Source of the DNA: Haematobia irritans | Taxonomy: Eukaryota; Arthropoda; Insecta; Diptera; Muscidae | NCBI RefSeq assembly: GCF_050003625.1 | Contig: NC_134398.1 | Location: forward strand, 27,559,211-27,623,210 | Reading direction: 5' to 3' | Length of the DNA stretch: 64,000 nucleotides | Shown: positions 44,343-56,600 of the stretch, one piece after another | Position numbering within the stretch: position 1 is the first letter of the stretch | How the letters are laid out: the number at the start of each line of letters is the position of its first letter | Notes under the pieces: model-generated | Databases searched by the model: none | The model's input: only the letters and a program-made list of their open reading frames with translations | Told to the model about the DNA's origin: nothing | Program-made: the position numbers and the translations under genes

Positions 44343-45419
44343 ATGGAATACCAATTGATAGAGTTAATAAAGGCCAATCCAATTCTGTATGATAAAAAAT
44401 ATCGTAATTTGCGATTCAGGGAACAAAAAATTGAAAAATGGGCAGAGGTTGCCGCACAGTTGCGAAGAGACCGTAAGTAATTTTGGATAATTGGTGATTA
44501 TGGGAAATTCTGTTCCACAGACAAGCACGTACGTACGTAGAGTGTTATAAAGAAACTACCAATGTTCTTGTTCGTTATTAAAAATTAGCCCTAATTTCCT
44601 CATTTTCGAGATTGAAAATCTTTTCTTCTGATTAGTTTTAGGGGCTATGGACAATGAGAAGATTTAATGTAATTGTGATTTTTTACAAACAATTTGGTTT
44701 ATTGATTTCAAGCTCACTCATGTGTCTTTCAATTTACTCTTTTTCTAGCTGCTACTATCCGTATACGTTGGAAGACCCTTCGGGACACTTACATTAGAGA
44801 ACGACGCCGGAAAAATAAAGAAGACGGGAAAGAAGATGACGAACGATCAAATTACACTTGGAAATACTATCACCATATGACATTTTTGGATGACCATTTA
44901 AAAGAGTACGTTGGAACTTGTCAAAGTTGGCAGGGTAAATCTTATATTCTAATAATATTTCATTTTAGGCCTGTTGCCAAATTAGAAGAAACTGAAGTGG
45001 ACTTTTCACAGTATGTCCAAGACACAAACATGTCTAACGATGAAGAAATTATTCACGAAGTGGAATATGATGGCGAGAATTTTGATTTAAATGAGTATAT
45101 AAAGAAAATCGATGCATCTACATCAAATGTATGCAATTTGAGCAAAATGGCTGGATCATATGAAGATGCAGCCAAAAAGAAAAAGGTCGATAAAGATGCC
45201 ATTATAAATGAGGCATGTCAGGAAATATCTAATCTACTGAAAAATGCAAAGCAGCGCTTCACACCACCTTCTCCCAATCAAGTGTTTTTCAATTCCATAG
45301 CTCTACAAGTAGAAGAGGCAAAACTACCACCCATTGACTTAATGCGTCTGCAACAAAGACTATTAGAAGTAGTCACTCAAGAACTTCTAATATATCAAGA
45401 TAAGACATATGAAAATTGA
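44343..45419 (+). CDS. MADF domain protein 3 (BESS-like C terminus)
   Basis: Third paralogue: exons 44343-44472 (130 nt), 44749-44905 (157 nt) and 44969-45419, in phase, 245 residues. The MADF domain is MEYQLIELIKANPILYDKKY, KWAEVAAQLRRDP, TIRIRWKTLRDTYIRERRR and WKYYHHMTFLDDHL. An acidic linker follows, then FDLNEYIKKID, KKKKVDKDAIINEACQEI and DLMRLQQRLLEVVTQELL. Poly(A) signals AATAAA at 45456-45461 and 45471-45476 lie inside the coding sequence of the convergent HARBI1-like gene B, whose stop is only 20 bp away, so the two mRNAs must overlap at their 3' ends. A longer first-exon reading starting inside exon 2 (44877) would run through the intron and is rejected. Confidence 0.88.
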
Positions 45420-45439
45420 ATACTAACAACATTGCTTTA

Positions 45440-46733
45440 TTACATGCTTTCCTTAAATAAATAATCCTTCAATAAATCTCTGCTTGTAAAAGCATCGTTA
45501 TCAGCAGTATTTTCATAGTTACTAAATAGCCGTGTCTTGGGTAATTTTACAGTTTCCCGCCAAACACCTGTCCTCAGTTCTTGTGTTTCTTCGTCCACGT
45601 GATCCATAAGCAGATTGTGCAAATACGAACGGTCATGTTCTATGGCGAAATTATGCAATATTATACAAGATTTAATTATGTTACACGACACTTCTGGTAA
45701 TCCAGCAAAACGATTTTGCAGAACTTTCCATTTGTATATCAATATACCAAAAGAATTATCCAAATAGTCCGAACAGTTTTTCAAACGAGCATTAAATGCC
45801 TCCTTGGAAGGACTTAAGATTTTACCCGGATAGGGTCTCATGGTATGATTAACAAATGGAAATGTACGTGGTGTCACAAAGTACGAAGGAATCAATACTC
45901 CCGTATCGGCCATTTGAATTTCATCCGGCAAATTTTCCATTCTATTTTGCAGTAAGTGGTTTACCACATTCTCTTTTTTCATTATTTGGTCCATCATGTC
46001 TACATCGACATTGAGCAATTGGTATTTGGTGTTACAGGAAGCCACAACAACGATGGGGTCTCTTGTTTTCCTCTCTGTCAGAAATTGAATAGCATCTAAA
46101 CTGCCTACACAATTTGGCATTCCTGTAGCCTCCAATTGTTGTTCGCTCAACTCGTAATAGTTGTCCGTATCTAAGGAGGTCAAGAAATATCCAGGTCCTA
46201 ATTCCCTTGCTATACATTCACATGTATCGGTGATAATGCTTCGCAAAGTGGTCGATCCCAGACGAAAGGCCATTTGAAGCAAAGGACGAGGGGAGTCATA
46301 AGCCAAATACCTGAAATACATACAAATAAGCCTTGTCGCCGTTTTTATTTTATTTAGAAACCTATACTTACATTAAAGTTAACATCAGACGACATTCCGG
46401 CGGTATTGGTTTTCTGGCGGAATATTTTTGTAACTTCTTCTTCAATAGCTCCACCAAATGTTCATACGTTGCAATGTTGATTCGAGTAAATTTTCGAAAC
46501 TCGCGGTTGTTTCTTTGCTTCACGATATCAATTAGTTGATTGTATATTGACTTCATATCGCGTTCATTTTGGTTGAATTCTTCCCTGGACCACCTCAATC
46601 GTGTCGGACAAACGACATCAATGAAATTGATAAATGCAACATATATTTTCAGAATTTGAAGAAACTCTTCCATATAATCATAAGTCATTAACCACATCAT
46701 TGTTATGTTTTTAGTTTCGAACGGTTTTTGCAA
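45440..46733 (-). CDS. PIF/Harbinger transposase-derived protein B (HARBI1/DPLG-like)
   Basis: Paralogue of protein A with the same intron position: exons 46733-46372 and 46310-45440, joined in phase through AT/G, also exactly 410 residues. The catalytic-site counterparts are VGSLDAIQF, MADTGVLIPSY and YLDNSFG, i.e. the same replacement of Glu by Asp in the third motif as in A. Other matching blocks are TERKTRDPIVVVASCNTKYQ, MRPYPGKILSPSKEAFNARL and IILHNFAIEHDRSYL. Overall identity to A is about 60% by eye. The stop is embedded in TAATAAA (minus, AATAAA at 45441-45436), so the 3' end falls at or in the MADF-3 coding end. The start ATG agrees with A in length and position. The strongest reading is a second copy of the same host gene pair. 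Confidence 0.88.
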
Positions 46734-47114
46734 AATATATCTTTTATTTTCCAGCAGCTTGCGGCCGCGTTTTCGTTTTGGTGGTAAACAATGAAAGCGT
46801 GTTGCCGGATCGCGGTGATATGCGCCATAGGGATGGGCAAATTATTGCTACAGTACTTTTCTTGTATGAAATGTACTCAAGGTAAACCTTTTTAACGACT
46901 GGATAAAATAAAAGTGGTACTATGATGGATTTTCAGAATCCACTAACAATTTTTTTGACTTCAAGAATTGCCGAACACGACGACGTAGATACAATAGAAA
47001 ATAAGAAGTCTACTAAAAAAGGAAAATATTCCCTTTTTTCTGAAAAAGCTAAAGTCAACATTACAGTACTAAAATTTCCAGTTGACTTTTTCGAAATTTG
47101 AGAAAGTTAATTTA
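46734..47114. other. Upstream of HARBI1-like gene B and intergenic
   Basis: Contains a GC-richer stretch at about 46750-46840 (gcggccgcg), which is probably the promoter of gene B, then AT-rich sequence. No repeat was recognised before 47115. Confidence 0.35.
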
Positions 47115-47253
47115 GGGTTTAAGTTCGAGTTTAGCCGCTAAAATTGTAATTTTTTCATGATTACTTTTTTCTACTAATCCATTTAAAAGAATATAAACTT
47201 CGTGAAAGTTGCTTTGGGATATTCTCCATCAAGTTTTAATAAAATTTGCATCA
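47115..47253 (+). repeat. Short dispersed repeat, copy 2
   Basis: Related to 19676-19815 (aagttcgagtttagcc, agaatataaacttcgtg, ttgctttggg, tttgcatcaaaa). It is followed directly by a MITE, which may have inserted at its end. Confidence 0.6.
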
Positions 47254-47491
47254 AAAGGTAAGTACTATGTTCGCTTTTCGAGTTGAAATTTTCGCGGTTA
47301 CTTTACTAAAACAATGCAATATAAAGCAGATAAATTAACTCAATTGATGCGCAATTTCTTGTTCCTATAGATTTCGGCATGACTTTACGGGAATATGTTT
47401 GTTTTCATTTATAATTTTGATTATTTCAGGAAAAGTAATCGCGAAAATATAGTGATTTTCAACTCGAAAAACGAACATAGTACACACCTTT
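47254..47491. mobile_element. MITE with AAAGGT...GTACTATGTTCG ends, copy 1
   Basis: Inverted ends AAAGGTAAGTACTATGTTCG and (reversed) AAAGGTGTGTACTATGTTCG continue into ttttcgagttgaaa on both sides. It is 238 bp with no coding capacity. An inverted copy is at 58914-59152. Confidence 0.8.
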
Positions 47492-47493
47492 AG

Positions 47494-47600
47494 GTTAGAT
47501 TAGGTTAGGTGGCAGCCCGATATATCAGGCTCACTTAGACAATTCAGTCCATTGTGATACCACAAAGGTGAACTCGAACTTAATACCCACCTTAACTCCA
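47494..47600 (-). repeat. SINE 3' tail fragment
   Basis: GGTTAGGTGGCAGCCCGATA, tatcaggctcacttagac and ttcagtccattgtgatacca match the same part of the full SINE at 53831-54171. The tRNA-like head is absent. Confidence 0.65.
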
Positions 47601-48840
47601 GATTTGTTTGAAATTTACAAGGCAAATGGCAGTTGAAATCTTCTTAAAAGTGGACCTTGGAATTGTAATGTGATTCAAAAGTCGAATTGCAAGTTTGACT
47701 GATGGGAGTTATCCTACTCGATTTACATGTAAGGAAGACAGCAGAGCTGACACTTATGAGACTTAAGAGCTTGAGGACGCTGGAGAGGACTGCCTGCAGG
47801 AATACTGAAATTCTTGCCGGCATTATAGAGACACGGACCATATGGCCACGGGGCATGTTTATCATCACAAACCGGCACACATTATACCAAGGGCAGCGGT
47901 ATTTATTGCAGTGAACTGGGAATAAGGGAGTATAACACGTTGGATAGTGTTTGCAGTATTTTCAGGCTGAGATTTATACTGAGTCGCTGTTGATGAGGCC
48001 GTTATTCAGAAGCAATATCAGCTTCTTCGTCGACAGTCAAGCAGCTATAAAAGCATTGTGCAGTGCTGACATAAGGTCTAAGGTAGTCAGCGGCTGTCGT
48101 AGAGAACTCAATGATGGGTAACCTGGGCACTGTGGGATAATAGGAAATGAGGAAGCGGATGTGCTGGCTAAGGACGGTGTGTGTGGAACGAACGGACGTT
48201 TTTCCTCCACTATCTTCTTATCATTACAGAATAGAGGTCAAATATGATGAACTATGGTGAAAACGCTGGGTCTCTTCGGATGGTTGCGAGCAACCTAAGT
48301 TGATATTGGACCAAAAGAACCGAAGGAACTGTGAAAGTTGTTGATGTCGATGACAGAGATGAATTGCGGCCTCTGATTGGTATCATAACAAGACATAACA
48401 CACTTTGGGAAACATATGGTAAGAATAGGTCTTAAAGAAGAAGATATATGTAGATGGTGGTGGTGACCCGGAAGTTACGGAAGACTCGTACCACTTCCTG
48501 TGTACGTGTCCAGCATTATCCTTTAGAAGAAACAAGATACTGGTCTCCTTTTTCTTTCCGGCTCTCACTGGTCTGCGGGAGTGCAGTTTAAGGAACATAC
48601 TTACCTTCATGACAGTCTCTGGTTTGTTGTTCTAAGATTTCTTCTAAAGAAAACAGACAAGTGGAATTTCTGAGACTATTCCAAAGGGGACCGCATCGGA
48701 AGGAAGAATATGAAAAGATCACATCGAAGAATCACAATGGACCTATATTGGTCTAAGTGGACATCAATTCAACACAAAATTGATGTTATCCTCTACAACA
48801 ACCTAACCTTGACACGAACTTCAAGAAAATCTAAAGTCGA
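47601..48840 (+). pseudogene. Non-LTR retrotransposon relic: RNase H and C-terminal region
   Basis: Several broken plus-strand frames. The RNase H region at about 48000-48220 reads ISFFVDSQAAIKALCSADIR and, after shifts, GNEEADVLAKDG. Further on, DLRPLIG-like and HNTLGKHM-like remnants precede a C-terminal Cys/His block (DPEVTEDSYHFLCTCPALSF) and NKILVSFFFPALT at about 48470-48570. Many stops. The part upstream of 47900 (about 47700) is too damaged to name. This lineage carries RNase H, unlike the element at 14874-17738. Confidence 0.75.
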
Positions 48841-48989
48841 TTTGTCGAATTTGGAGATAGTCGATAGCCAATGAGGGATCTGCGTTGATACAATTTTATA
48901 TTGCATTTTTTATATATTTGAAGTTGAGAGCACTTAAAAAGAAAGATTTCTTCGGTTACTCATTAGCACAAAAATTCGAATTCCTATTA

Positions 48990-50083
48990 CAGTAGAATTC
49001 GGTTATAGCGACCGCCAAGGGAACGAAATTATACGTCGTTATAACCGAACGTCGTTGTATCCAAATAAGTGTACACAATATTTTTATCATGTATATTCAT
49101 ATTTATTGAGATTGGAAATAGTTTAGAATTGTGGTTTGTTTTCTACTTACAAGAATTTCTTTTAATAATTTACTTTCAATAATTTCAAAGGAACTATATA
49201 AACTCTCTGATATATAAGAACCCCCTCTCTGATAACTCAGTATTTATCCAAGTAAAAGTGCAGCACGCAACCTTACCTGCGTTTGCTTGAGCTGGATTAC
49301 AGATTCTTATGTAAATAAAAAATTTCTATAACACCGCTGGTAATTAAAAAGTGAATATTTATGGGTCCATCAGCTTTTACGACTCAAACTGGTTTGAATA
49401 TTTCTTCTTTGTCATTTGCACCTCTGTTTGGGATAGTCGAAAACAAATTCTGTGATTTCCCGCAGTATATGTTTCTTTATTTAGTATTGGCTGACGACAA
49501 AAAATGGAATGAAAAAAATAAAAATTAGTACACAGAACTTACATCGTCGTTATAACCGAATGTCCATTCCAAAGCAGACGTGCAAATTGGTCGTTAAAAG
49601 CAGATGGTCGCTTAAACCGGAGTCGTTCTAAGCGAATGCTTGCGCATGTACAAACTATTAAGAAATTTCTATAACACCGCTGGTAATTAAAAAGTGAATA
49701 TTTATGGGTCCATCAGCTTTTACGACTCAAACTGGTTTGAATATTTCTTCTTTGTCATTTGCACCTCTGTTTGGGATAGTCGAAAACAAATTCTGTGATT
49801 CCCCGCAGTATATGTTTCTTTATTTAGTATTGGCTGACGACAAAAAATGGAATGAAAAAAATAAAAATTAGTACACAGAACTTACATCGTCGTTATAACC
49901 GAATGTCCATTCCAAAGCAGACGTGCAAATTGGTCGTTAAAAGCAGATGGTCGCTTAAACCGGAGTCGTTCTAAGCGAATGCTTGCGCATGTACAAACTA
50001 TTAAGAACCAAACTTGCTTTGAAAATCCGTCGTTATAAACGGATGGTCGTTATAACCGAGGTCGCTATAAATGAATTCTACTG
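48990..50083. mobile_element. pogo/Tigger-like non-autonomous element with internal 353-bp duplication
   Basis: Ends CAGTAGAATTCGGTTATAGC and (right, reversed) CAGTAGAATTCATTTATAGC lie between TA dinucleotides (48988-48989 and 50084-50085). Subterminal repeats of cgtcgttataaccga occur on both sides. The inner part is a near-exact direct duplication: aatttctataacaccgctgg starts at 49321 and again at 49674, a 353-bp period. No transposase frame. The CAGT...TATA.CGACC end type is that of pogo/Tigger elements. Confidence 0.8.
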
Positions 50084-50651
50084 TATTTTAAATTACATTC
50101 CGAACACAAATAAAACCCACTACCAACAAAGAAAACTTCACCTTGCATATATATGTATTTCAATAAATATGTTTTATTCTTTTAGTTTTACATCAATTAA
50201 TACGTATGTTTCCTCAAATGGAATTCTTGACATTCAATATGTTTAGGGGGGAGGGGAATTAATTTCGACCTTTTTAAGGTATATTTTTTCATTTTTTTTT
50301 GTTTGCTTTCAGATTAGCGCTATTTGGCGAAAAATTGTGGTTATTGTGTATAGGCGTATAAAACTTAATATTTAAATATATAGAGGATATTAAAAACTAA
50401 AAAAAATGTATACGAGAATGATGATTGTTTGTTAAACATAGATAAAGATACGAGTACAATATAAAAAATACGTAAACAACATAAAATTCTATAGCCACCT
50501 ATTCTATCAGGATTTTTCTTTCTTGGTTTTTCTATTAGATTCAGCGCAGTGATGTGCTGGAATTTGATTTGAAATCGTTGGGAACAAAATAATTCGCCGA
50601 CGTATTCGATTTTCATTCATGCTGTACACTCTCATATGTTTATGATTGTAT
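50084..50651. other. 3' UTR and intergenic, AT-rich
   Basis: Lies after the stop of the minus-strand Kelch gene (stop at 50652). No other feature was recognised. Confidence 0.35.
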
Positions 50652-53600
50652 TTAAACAACAACTGCTCCAGCTTCAGAACGACTCACGGGCAAATCAGGA
50701 CAGTTTTTCCAGGTATCTGTCAAAGGATCATAACATTCTACGGCGCTTATAGTTACCTGTGCACGATAGAAAGTAGCTTCGCAGGGCTATTAAGGATAAT
50801 TGTGTTAATATACTAAGTAACGAAAAAAAAAAAATAAATCTCTTCATTCATACCTGGTCTCCACCAGCCACATATAACAAGCCATCAGCAGCAGCTACTG
50901 CCGGAATAGCTCTGGGTACAGACATTGCACATACCGTGGACCATGTATTATCATCGAAACTATAACGTTCCACAGAACTGAGGACAGCTTGAGAGCTGCT
51001 ATTGCCACCCACCACATATAAATAACGATCCAAAATAGCCACACCCATTTGACAACGGGCTACTTGCATACGTGCCAAAGGCTGCCACTCTTGGGTTACA
51101 GGATTATAGCTACAAATACATTTGGGAAAATTATTATAGTTTCCATTTGCTATGAATCTTTATTCTATACCTCACTAAATCTGGCAAATGACGTGTGGAA
51201 ATAGTACATCCTCCCACTATATAGATAAGACCTTCAAAACTCACAACGCCCATACTAAAACGTGGTTCCGGCAAACTACCAATAATCTCCCAAACATCCT
51301 TGTCAGGATCGTAACGTTCCATTGAGCCACCAATATCATCACCTATCCAACCACCAACTGCTAACAAACTATTATCCATGGCGCACAAACCAAATTCACA
51401 ACGTGGTACAATCATTGGTGATATGGGTGACCAACAATCGTTTTGTGGATCGTATACTTCGCCATTGGCCAAAATTTGAGCACCTCTCTCACCTCCTATT
51501 ACATAAATTTTCCCATTTAGGGCAGCAACGCCTGGTAATATGCGACCAATTTCCATGGGTGCTGTCTCTGACCACTCTCTGCGGAATATATCGAATTTAG
51601 CCACAGTATCGAATATATCATCGGCGGGATTCCATGTGGATGAGGTTTCTCTTCGTGATCCACCAATAATGTATATGTTTTTCTTTGCCAGTTGCCTTGG
51701 ACAAACCCTCAACGGCACCAACTGGCCCCTTTTGGAAGCAATATCTCTACATATAGAGCGAAGAGCTATCTTTACCGACATATCACGGCAGTCACGTAAT
51801 GCTTGATCGATTACTTTTACAGGAACCAATGCGAGCCGGACCAAAGATAAAATATCGAAAACATAACATCTTCTTTGTGTAACATCATGTTTGATCCATC
51901 GCAAAGCTGCTTGAAAAACTTGAGATTCTGAATCGACTCGTAGAAGCTCAGATGTTAGCAATTGGGACAGCAAGGTTTGTGGTGTTTCCAGAAATTCATC
52001 TTCTTGTGTAATCTTCGGAAGCAAAAAGATGGTTAATAGACAATTTTTATAACATTTTTATAATATAGAAATCCTTGTTCCAAACTAATGGTAAGCCTAG
52101 AAAAAAAATCAAAAAATTTGCTTGAAGCAATTTGTGTACCCTCAAAATGAGTGTTCCTTTAGTTACAATGTCGATTTTCAAACATTTCATTTAATTTATA
52201 AGGGAAGATCATGCGATGTTAATTAATCTAGCTACGGAAATTTGGTAATATTGTTTTTTTTTTTTTTTTTTGGCTGCAAACAGTTTAAATTTTTTAAACC
52301 TGGAAGGGTTATTTTCTTTCACGTTTGTAGAGAAGTCTACTTATCATGTCACGATTTTCGAATTGTTCGATACATTTTTAAAATAGAATTAAAAATCTCT
52401 ATTTTTTGTTAAAGGGCTATTAGTCGATTTTCGTCACTATAAAGTCGATTTTTTTTACAAAAATCCATATTCGATTTTTGTATATCTAGACGACCTACAT
52501 AGCTTGGAAGTAAGATACCGAAAAGTATAATTAAGAAATTTGCAAAACCTTTACTCAAAACAACACGATTTTTGTTTTGATGATGGCATTGCATTAAACC
52601 GTTTAGAACTTACCGCTGGAAAATTGGCATGGACATAATTTAAAGCGCTTTTTGCCAACGCTTCACAATTGTGAGCTTCAGCAAATCTAAGAATTCCCAA
52701 TGCATTGCTGGCATGCAATTCACGACAGAGAAATTCACAACAACCGTCAACAATTTCATGTAATTGTAGCATATCTGCTGCCGCTAATAATTCCTGGACG
52801 TTAGACTATGGAAAAAGTGTTATGGTTAGTCATTTTGATTATTTGTATGTAAGGAGCTATATTAATTTTATTAAAATCCACATACCTGTGTTATTTCACA
52901 TCGTCCCGTGTAAATAAAGTCTAAAAGTATACTCAGAATATCACCGTCGATTGTGTGCAATACCACAGTCTTCTGATTTACTTCATTCAAACCCAATTCT
53001 GGTCTGAACATAGCCTCGAAATAACAAGAGGCCGCACTTAGGATTACACGGTGGCAATAGTAAGTTGCCCCACCTGGAATTTTTAAGGATAAGTGTGTGT
53101 TAATAATATAAATATACTTAATAGGTCAGAAAGAATTTGAAACGAGAATCAAATTCTTTGTAAAATATGCATGGCGATTTTTTTTGTGATGGCCCAAAAA
53201 TTCGACACAGACTTTGTATGTGCGTCCGTTTCACAGCTATCCTAATGTGACCTGGCTATAAAAAGGAGGTTTGTTGTGATTCATTGAATATGGAATATAT
53301 AATATGGAAGCACTGATTGTGTCACTACAATTGACAGAATAGTCTAAGCCTAAAATAATGATCTGCCACTATACCTAACCTAAGCTATTGAGATTTGAAA
53401 CAAATAAACATACTTCGAGGGGAAGTTGCAGCCCTTGATCAAGGACGCCATGTGTCACACTATGTAGGAATCATTATTTTATTCTACGTTTGATACCATA
53501 CAATTTATTACTCAAAGATTTGTCTCCGTCAGTAGAGACGGGTTTTCATGTCCAATAAGAGGGTGGATGACTGTACAAAATACCGAGACAGCTCGAGAAC

Positions 53601-56600
53601 AACAAGAACCATTATGCGAGCCGACTTGAGTTGGTTATAACCTCTGATATATCAAATTCATATATATCTTTCTCCAATATCTGACATTCTTCATAAACGG
53701 AATCATATTCACGATTGCTACAGTTGGTAGAATTCTACCAAAAATGGTAGATTTTTTATTATTTGGTATATTGGTAGAATTCTTGATATTTTGGTAGATT
53801 TTGCAGAAGGTTTTCATAATTTTTCTATAGGTTAGGTTGCAGCCCGATGTAACATATCAGGCTCAGTTAGACTATTCAGTCCAATGTGATACCACATTGG
53901 TGAACTTCTCTCTTATCACTGAGTGCTGCTTGATTCGATATTAAGCTCAATGACAAGAGATCTCCTTTTTATAGCCGAGTCCGAACGGCGTTCCACATTG
54001 CAGTGAAACCACTTAGAGAAGCTTTGGAACCCTCAGAAATGTCACCAGCATTACTGAGGTGGGATAATTCACCGCTGAAAAACTTTTTGGTGTTCGGTCG
54101 AAGCAGGAATCGAACCCACGACCTTGTGTATGCAAGGCGGGTATGCAAACCATTGCACCACGGTGGCTCCCATAAATTTTCTATAGTAATAAAATATTGA
54201 CAAAATTTTCTATAGAAATAAAATTTTGACAAAATTTTTTATAGAAATAAAATTTTTAAAAAATTTTCTATAGAAATAAAATTTCTAAAAAATTTTCTAT
54301 AGAAATAAAATTTTGACAAAATTTTCTATAGAAATAAAATTTTGACAAAATTTCCTATAGAAATAAAATGTTGACAAAATTTTCTATAGAAATTAAATTT
54401 TGACAAAATTTTCTATAGAAATAAAATTTTGACAAAACTTTCTATAGAAATAAAATTTTGACAAAATTTTCTATAGAAATAAAATTTTGACAAAATTTTC
54501 TATAGAAATAAAATTTTGACAAAATTTTTTACAGAAATAAAATTTTCACAAAATTTTCTATAGAAATAAAATTTTAACAAAATTTTCTATAGAAATAAAA
54601 TTTTGACAAAATTTTCTATAGAAATAAAATTTTGACAAAATTTTCTATAGAAGTAAAATTTTGACAAAATTTTCTATAGAAATAAAATTTTCACAAAATT
54701 TTCTATAGAAATAAAATTTTGACAAAATTTTCTATAGAAATAAAATTTTGACAAAATTTTCTATAGAAATAAAATTTTGACAAAATTTTCTACAGAGATA
54801 AAATTTTTACAAAATTTTCTATAGAAATAAAATTTTCTATAGAAATAAAATTTTGACAAAATTTTCTATAGAAATAAAATTTTGACAAATTTTTCTATAG
54901 AAATAAAATTGTCACTAATTTTTCTATAGAAATAAAATTGTGACAAAATTTTCTATAGAAATAACATTTGAAAAAAAAATTTCTATAGAAATACGATTTT
55001 GACAAAATTTTCTATAGAAATAAAATTTTGACAAAACTTTATTTCTATAGAAAATTTTCTATAGAAATAAAATAGAAAATTTTCTATAGAAATAAAATTT
55101 TGACAAAATTTTCTATAGAAATAAAATTTTAACAAAATTTTCTATAAAAATTAAATTTTGACAAAATTTTCTATAGAAATAAAATTTTAACAAAATTTTC
55201 TATAGAAAAAAAATTTTGACAAAACTTTCTATAGAAATAAAATTGTGATAAAATTTTCTATAGAAATAAAATTTTTACAAAATTTTCTATAGAAATAAAA
55301 TTTTCTATAGAAATAAAATTTTGACAAAATTTTCTATAGAAATAAAATTTTAACAAAATTTTCTATAAAAATTAAATTTTGACAAAATTTTCTATAGAAA
55401 TAAAATTTTAACAAATTTTTCTATAGAAATAAAATTGTCACTAATTTTTCTATAGAAATAAAATTGTGACAAAATTTTCTATAGAAATAACATTTGACAA
55501 AATTTTCTACAGAAATACGATGTTGACAAAATTTTCTATAGAAATAAAATAGTGACAAAATTTTCTTTAGATATAACATTTGACAAAATTTTCTACAGAA
55601 ATACGATGTTGACAAAATTTTCTATAGAAATAACATTTGACAAAATTTTCTACAGAAATACGATGTTGACAAAATTTTCTATAGAAATAAAATAGTGATA
55701 AAATTTTCTTTAGAAATAACATTTGACAAAATTTTCTACAGAAATACGATGTTGACAAAATTTTCTATATAAATAAAATTTTGACAAAATTTTCTATAGA
55801 AATAATATTTTGACAAATTTTTCTATAGAAATAAAATTTTGACAAAATTTTCTATAGAAATAATATTTTGACAAATTTTTCTATAGAAATAAAATTGTCA
55901 CTAATTTTTCTATAGAAATAAAATTGTGACAAAATTTTCTATAGAAATAACATTTGAAAAAAAATTTTCTATAGAAATACGATTTTGACAAAATTTTCTA
56001 TAGAAATAAAATTTTGACAAAACTTTATTTCTATAGAAAATTTTCTATAGAAATAAAATAGAAAATTGTCTATAGAAATAAAATTTTGACAAAATTTTCT
56101 ATAGAAATAAAATTTTAACAAAATTTTCTATAAAAATTAAATTTTGACAAAATTTTCTATAGAAATAAAATTTTAACAAAATTTTCTATAGAAAAAAAAT
56201 TTTGACAAAACTTTCTATAGAAATAAAATTGTGATAAAATTTTCTATAGAAATAAAATTTTTACAAAATTTTCTATAGAAATAAAATTTTCTATAGAAAT
56301 AAAATTTTGACAAAATTTTCTATAGAAATAAAATTTTGACAAAATTTTCTATAGAAATAAAATTTTAACAAAATTTTCTATAAAAATTAAATTTTGACAA
56401 AATTTTCTATAGAAATAAAATTTTAACAAATTTTTCTATAGAAATAAAATTGTCACTAATTTTTCTATAGAAATAAAATTGTGACAAAATTTTCTATAGA
56501 AATAACATTTGACAAAATTTTCTACAGAAATACGATGTTGACAAAATTTTCTATAGAAATAAAATAGTGACAAAATTTTCTTTAGAAATAACATTTGACA

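Noticed and set aside
44877..44968. Extension of MADF-3 exon 3 upstream as a single long frame
   Set aside because: It reads through an intron with good donor and acceptor sites; the spliced model restores the MADF domain found in the two paralogues.
54100..54171. tRNA gene on the minus strand
   Set aside because: A- and B-box-like sequences belong to the head of a SINE with a 15-bp target duplication; no folded 3' half or independent terminator.
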